64,000 nucleotides of DNA from Dastarcus helophoroides (Eukaryota; Arthropoda; Insecta; Coleoptera; Bothrideridae): assembly GCA_028583605.1 (NCBI GenBank), contig CM053326.1, positions 7,138,587 through 7,202,586 on the forward strand, in the 5' to 3' direction. The notes below the pieces were generated by a model. It ran no database searches. It was not told the origin of the DNA and saw nothing but the letters and a program-made list of their open reading frames with translations. Position 1 is the first letter of the stretch; each line of letters opens with the position of its first letter. Position numbers and translations under genes: made by a program. Below, in pieces: positions 60,999 to 64,000 of this stretch.

Positions 60999-61150
60999 AA
61001 CATATATCAATTTAAACTCCTAAATATCTCTTAATTCCTCCAGCTTAATTTAAAATTTCCAGTTTCGGCACATTTTTGCCAATGTCTCTTTGCAACCCCC
61101 AAATTTTATTAGCACCAGCCGCCACGGTTGAATGGTTTCCCTTTTCTCAA

Positions 61151-61235
61151 AACTAGTTGAATCGTCAACTAGTTAATTCGAATCACAAAAAGGATTAACT
61201 AGTTGATGAACGGTCAACCGTTAGATTAACTAGTT
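61151..61235. repeat. Cluster of four AACTAGTT palindromes
   Basis: AACTAGTT at 61151, 61167, 61197 and 61228 (8 of 8 each), with the hairpin AACGGTCAACCGTT at 61209-61222 between copies three and four. The cluster lies immediately right of the outer hAT target site. Could be a protein-binding array or the edge of another repeat. Confidence 0.7.
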
Positions 61236-61259
61236 CGTTGGATAACCCCTTACCACTGT

Positions 61260-62035
61260 ATTGCAGCTTGCAGTAAATTATTATTAAGACAATTCTGATG
61301 GCGATAGCGAGACACTTAAAGAAATAGCAGATGCTGTAGTAGTCCAGTTTTGATGAGTATTTTTATAATTTTTTTAGCAATAAAATATGATGTTTTTTAC
61401 TTGTGAAAACTAAGACATAAAAATGTCACATTTTTCTGACATTTTAATTTAAGATATTTCTACTGGTGGCACATATTTCATTTCTGTCACTGTCGAGGTT
61501 TGTAAAAAGAATTATCATATGGAAACGATTTTAAATTTCATTACGGATTATTTTACATATCCAAACTTTTTTTTCCTCTTAAATATCTCTCTCTCTCTCC
61601 CTCTCCCTCTACCTCTCCCTCTCCCTCTCCCACTACCTCTCTCTTTCATAATAAAATTCTATTAAATTAGGAGAAGTGATTGAAATAAATATACAGAATT
61701 GATAGCTATAATTGGAAAAAATGGAAAGTTATGTAGACATTAGTGAAATTGTCATTATATTGTACTGATAGTATATTACAGAAATGGCATAAATGTTCTG
61801 AGTAAAAATTACTATTATCAAGGCAAATATTTTGACTGGACCGTCATGTACGTTGTTTATTATGTAAATAGTGATAAGAGCTATAAGCCGAAGTGTACAA
61901 AGTTTTTGGCCGGCTATCGCCACAGTAATAAACCTATCTAAAAACATTTCTCTTGTATCGCTTTACACATTACATTATTATTATTACACATACAAAAGTG
62001 TCTCCCTGCTTATCTCCGATCCAAGAGCGTGCTCG
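61260..62035. other. Upstream region of the ABCG gene; CT-rich tract
   Basis: A (CT)n/(CCCTCT)n tract lies at 61586-61647. Otherwise unremarkable AT-rich sequence that may contain distal regulatory sites, none of which I can identify. Confidence 0.5.
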
Positions 62036-62073
62036 TATAAATATGAAACACCGAGCGTGCTTTGAGTTAGTTT
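62036..62073 (+). promoter_or_regulatory. Candidate core promoter of the ABCG gene
   Basis: TATAAATAT at 62036-62044, with a TTAGTTT initiator-like word about 30 bp downstream (62067-62073). A second initiator-like TCAGT is at 62134. The region is locally GC-richer and sits 118-155 bp before the ATG. Confidence 0.5.
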
Positions 62074-62190
62074 CGCTGAAACGTTCGCGTAAATATACCG
62101 CGTCAGCTTAAGTTAGATTATTACTCGCATGTGTCAGTCGTAGTAAAATCGAGTGCATTTTTATAGGATGACCCATTGAAACATTAAAGA

Positions 62191-62479
62191 ATGGCCACTC
62201 GAGAAGACATCATTATTCCATTGAAGTGCTGCCAAAGCAGTGACTCTATGACATCAGTGTCCACAGCCGATAATGAAACTATTTGTGAAGCAAAAAACAA
62301 TTATATCGTAACGCCGGTGAAAAAGACTGTCGACAATTTTGACAACAATAACAAGTATTCGCTAATGGGTCAAAATGGAAAGAAGAAGCATTATTTTCCC
62401 AAAAGGATACCTGTTGATTTGCAATTCAACAACATTACATACACAGCAAAGCAGTGGTCCATGACCCGCTTCAAGCTAG
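62191..62479 (+). CDS. ABCG-subfamily transporter, first coding exon
   Basis: ATG 62191 opens a 289-bp exon ending at a strong donor (CTAG/GTAAGTG, GT at 62480-62481, phase 1). The N-terminal 70 residues are polar, as in the cytosolic leader of ABCG half-transporters. Residues about 70-96 read KRIPVDLQFNNITYTAKQW, the conserved P-V-D-[IL]-x-F-x-x-[IL]-x-Y-T motif before the Walker A exon of ABCG1/ABCG4-like proteins. The nucleotide-binding domain and the membrane half must lie to the right, beyond 64000. ABCG half-transporters dimerise in membranes and export lipids or other hydrophobic substrates; which one here cannot be told. This is the only convincing host gene in the window. Confidence 0.8.
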
Positions 62480-62831
62480 GTAAGTGATTGCCTATTTTCA
62501 AATTATTCCATTGCACTATTCTGTTTGGGCTCGGGAAACTTGCGATTTGTCGTTTTATTTCTTGAGCGTACTAAGGTTCCTTGTCATGCAAACTGGTGTG
62601 TTTACTTTCTAAATTACCCATGATTTTTACCCTAATAATGGACCAGAATTGTATATCAATAATGCCGCAATGAAAAAATTGTAAACCAATTTTATAGTAT
62701 ACATTATACATGTTTAAAATGTTCAAAAGTTACTTAATGTTTATTTAAGTAATAAGTAAGTAATAAGTTAATATAAGTATATGTTATATTATTATTGTTT
62801 TGGTGGAACGGACTGGTCATTCGTCAAGAAT

Positions 62832-63024
62832 TGAAATACAAAACTTGTCCCCTGAAACCAAAAAAGATTAAAAAAACACAACAAGGGTTGCTCTAACACG
62901 TTTCCACAGAGAAGCTATCAAGTATCTCTCTGAAGATGATAGCTTGGCTGTCGAAATGCGTTAGAGCAACCTTTGTTGTGTTTATTAATCTTTCTTGGTT
63001 TCAGGGGACAAGTTTTGTATTTCA
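62832..63024. repeat. 193-bp hairpin with hammerhead-like inner motif
   Basis: Arms 62832-62906 and about 62952-63024 pair with few mismatches (outer end TGAAATACAAAACTTGTCCC). The 45-base centre includes CTGAAGATGATAGC-TTG-GCTGTC-GAAA (62930-62956). It resembles a hammerhead core with stem II GATAGC/GCTGTC, but has an extra T between CTGAAGA and stem II and lacks a clear stem III and cleavage triplet. A fold-back repeat in the ABCG intron; ribozyme character is doubtful. Confidence 0.7.
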
Positions 63025-63323
63025 GTTATTATTGTGATTATACCATTTACCGTCCGAGGTTAGTATTAATTTTAATGTCTTTATTTCATTTGATATACAA
63101 ACCCCAAATTTTTTACAGCTCGCTAAAATGTAATTCAGTTGTGAATAATTTTTAACTCGCGCTACGTTACACTTGGTAACTGAATTTTATTTATGTATTT
63201 GCGAAATTAAAAAAAACTGAATTCGCTATTGAACTCTTTTGCCTAAAATATCGTATGCGAGTTGGCGATGGCCATAGTTTTCTCTATGGACCAAAAGGTG
63301 GACAGTAGTCCGAGTTGGATACA

Positions 63324-63364
63324 CCAAACTGACGAGATCTAACAAGATCGAAACCGGTCTTTGG
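63324..63364 (+). ncRNA. Type I hammerhead ribozyme (plus strand, in ABCG intron)
   Basis: In order: stem I strand CCAAA (63324-63328), core CTGACGA (63329-63335), stem II GATCT-AACA-AGATC (63336-63349), GAA (63350-63352), stem III ACC/GGT (63353-63358, no loop), C17 at 63359, second stem I strand TTTGG (63360-63364). Every conserved hammerhead position is satisfied, and stems I (5 bp) and II (5 bp) are perfect. Predicted cleavage is between 63359 and 63360. ACCGGT is self-complementary, so activity probably needs two molecules or tandem units. On the ABCG sense strand, so it would be present in the primary transcript. A tail conserved with the 32447-32560 copy runs to 63417. Confidence 0.88.
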
Positions 63365-64000
63365 ATTTCCAAACTTCGAATCTAATAAATGTTCAAAACC
63401 TATTGGTCTGTGCATTAAAATATCGTATTGGATTACATTTTCTTGTGAAATAAGCATCTGTAAACATTATGCAAAAGATTTAGTTATTACATATAATTTT
63501 CATTTTCATTTTTTTATTTTCTTCATTTATTAAGTTGGGAATTTATTTTTTAATCATATTAGCATTTTACCAATTTTTAGAATTAAGTTTTAGACTATTT
63601 ACATAAAGACAACTGTTCAGGGTTAATCAGGGTATCCGACACGGAAGACTATGCCTACTCCACTTTATTTTAAAAAAGTTTTGTTTTGGGAGTGAATTTA
63701 ACATTAGTTTCATAATGTACAAAATGCCGTAAAAACACAAAACGTATCTCAATTTTATTTGTTTAACTGGATCCACTCTATATATTTTCAAGATTTCGCA
63801 TTCTAAGGTCAAAATAAAAGTGGGTTTTATTAAGGTTTGCCTCAGCTAACCCTTAAGGATTTTGAAATAATTTGATTTTTGTGAAAATATAGTAAGAAAT
63901 TTAACGTTTCAATTTACACGTATACCTATTTATCTGTTAAAACCAAATTTATTGATTCTACTAATTGACTACGTTATACGTCGCACATGTAAACATTTGG

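Larger units (their letters stand above)
52839..61133 (+). mobile_element. Outer hAT element, enlarged by two nested insertions
   Basis: The element spans 52847-61125, flanked by GGTTGAAT at 52839-52846 and 61126-61133 (perfect 8-bp TSD). Left end CAGTGGCGGCCAGTGCTAA; right end read inward GTGGCGGCTGGTGCTAATA (two terminal bases lost). After removing the inserts at 53195-56446 and 57240-60990, only about 1.27 kb is its own sequence, including a transposase remnant. It is an internally deleted hAT copy of the TTF-finger/ZMYM1-like type. Confidence 0.88.
62480..64000 (+). other. ABCG intron 1 (partial)
   Basis: Continues to the window edge with no second exon seen. It contains the 193-bp hairpin at 62832-63024 and the hammerhead ribozyme at 63324-63364. 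The rest is AT-rich. Confidence 0.65.

Overview
ORGANISM AND OVERALL CHARACTER. The window is AT-rich eukaryotic nuclear DNA, best read as an insect genome. The evidence is a TATA/Inr promoter followed by a spliced ABCG-transporter first exon, and many insect-type DNA transposons (mariner, DD41D rosa-like mariner, hAT, pogo/Tigger, Crypton, THAP) plus a jockey-type LINE. I cannot name the species. Almost everything except the last 2 kb is transposon-derived or AT-rich sequence without genes. LAYOUT 1-21 kb. Tandem 103-bp hairpin repeats (478-683) sit next to an AT-rich insertion with an 8-bp target duplication (706-2679). A 1.56-kb palindrome with rosa-like ends follows (3429-4989). Then come a pogo/Tigger C-terminal remnant whose zinc finger is split by a (TA)n microsatellite (6541-7084) and a 308-bp hAT-type MITE (8063-8370). 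A 5.88-kb unit is present twice in tandem (9015-14888 and 14889-20768); its right edge cuts a mariner element. LAYOUT 21-40 kb. Mostly AT-rich spacer. It holds an apparently intact DD41D transposon (26596-28736, 356-residue transposase), a TATA promoter with three perfect heat-shock elements that may be a solo LTR (29322-29615), a type I hammerhead ribozyme on the minus strand (32496-32538), a THAP-containing transposon relic (32859-34737), and a LINE ORF1 relic split by a hAT MITE (35018-37029). LAYOUT 40-53 kb. A run of mariner-group elements: a decayed DD41D copy (40183-42053), an irritans-type mariner (43336-44630), a decayed long-TIR element (45221-46445) and a non-autonomous palindrome (46483-47846). 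An interval bounded by 39-bp inverted repeats (49390-52492) follows; it carries a Crypton-type tyrosine recombinase with its catalytic residues visible, plus several small MITEs. LAYOUT 52.8-61.1 kb. Three hAT-type elements are nested, each with an 8-bp target duplication. The innermost minus-strand element has about 400-bp inverted repeats and a broken spliced transposase of a hAT-like type. LAYOUT 61.1-64 kb. The only convincing host gene: a promoter and first coding exon of an ABCG half-transporter, reading rightwards out of the window. Its first intron contains a 193-bp hairpin and a second type I hammerhead ribozyme (63324-63364). HOW THE PARTS RELATE. The elements are mutually parasitic rather than one pathway. 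The most notable signals are the paired hammerhead ribozymes, the heat-shock-type promoter without a gene, the TIR-flanked Crypton interval, TGACGTCA sites inside the TIRs of two unrelated transposons, and the demonstration by target duplications that two of the large featureless AT-rich blocks are transposon interiors.
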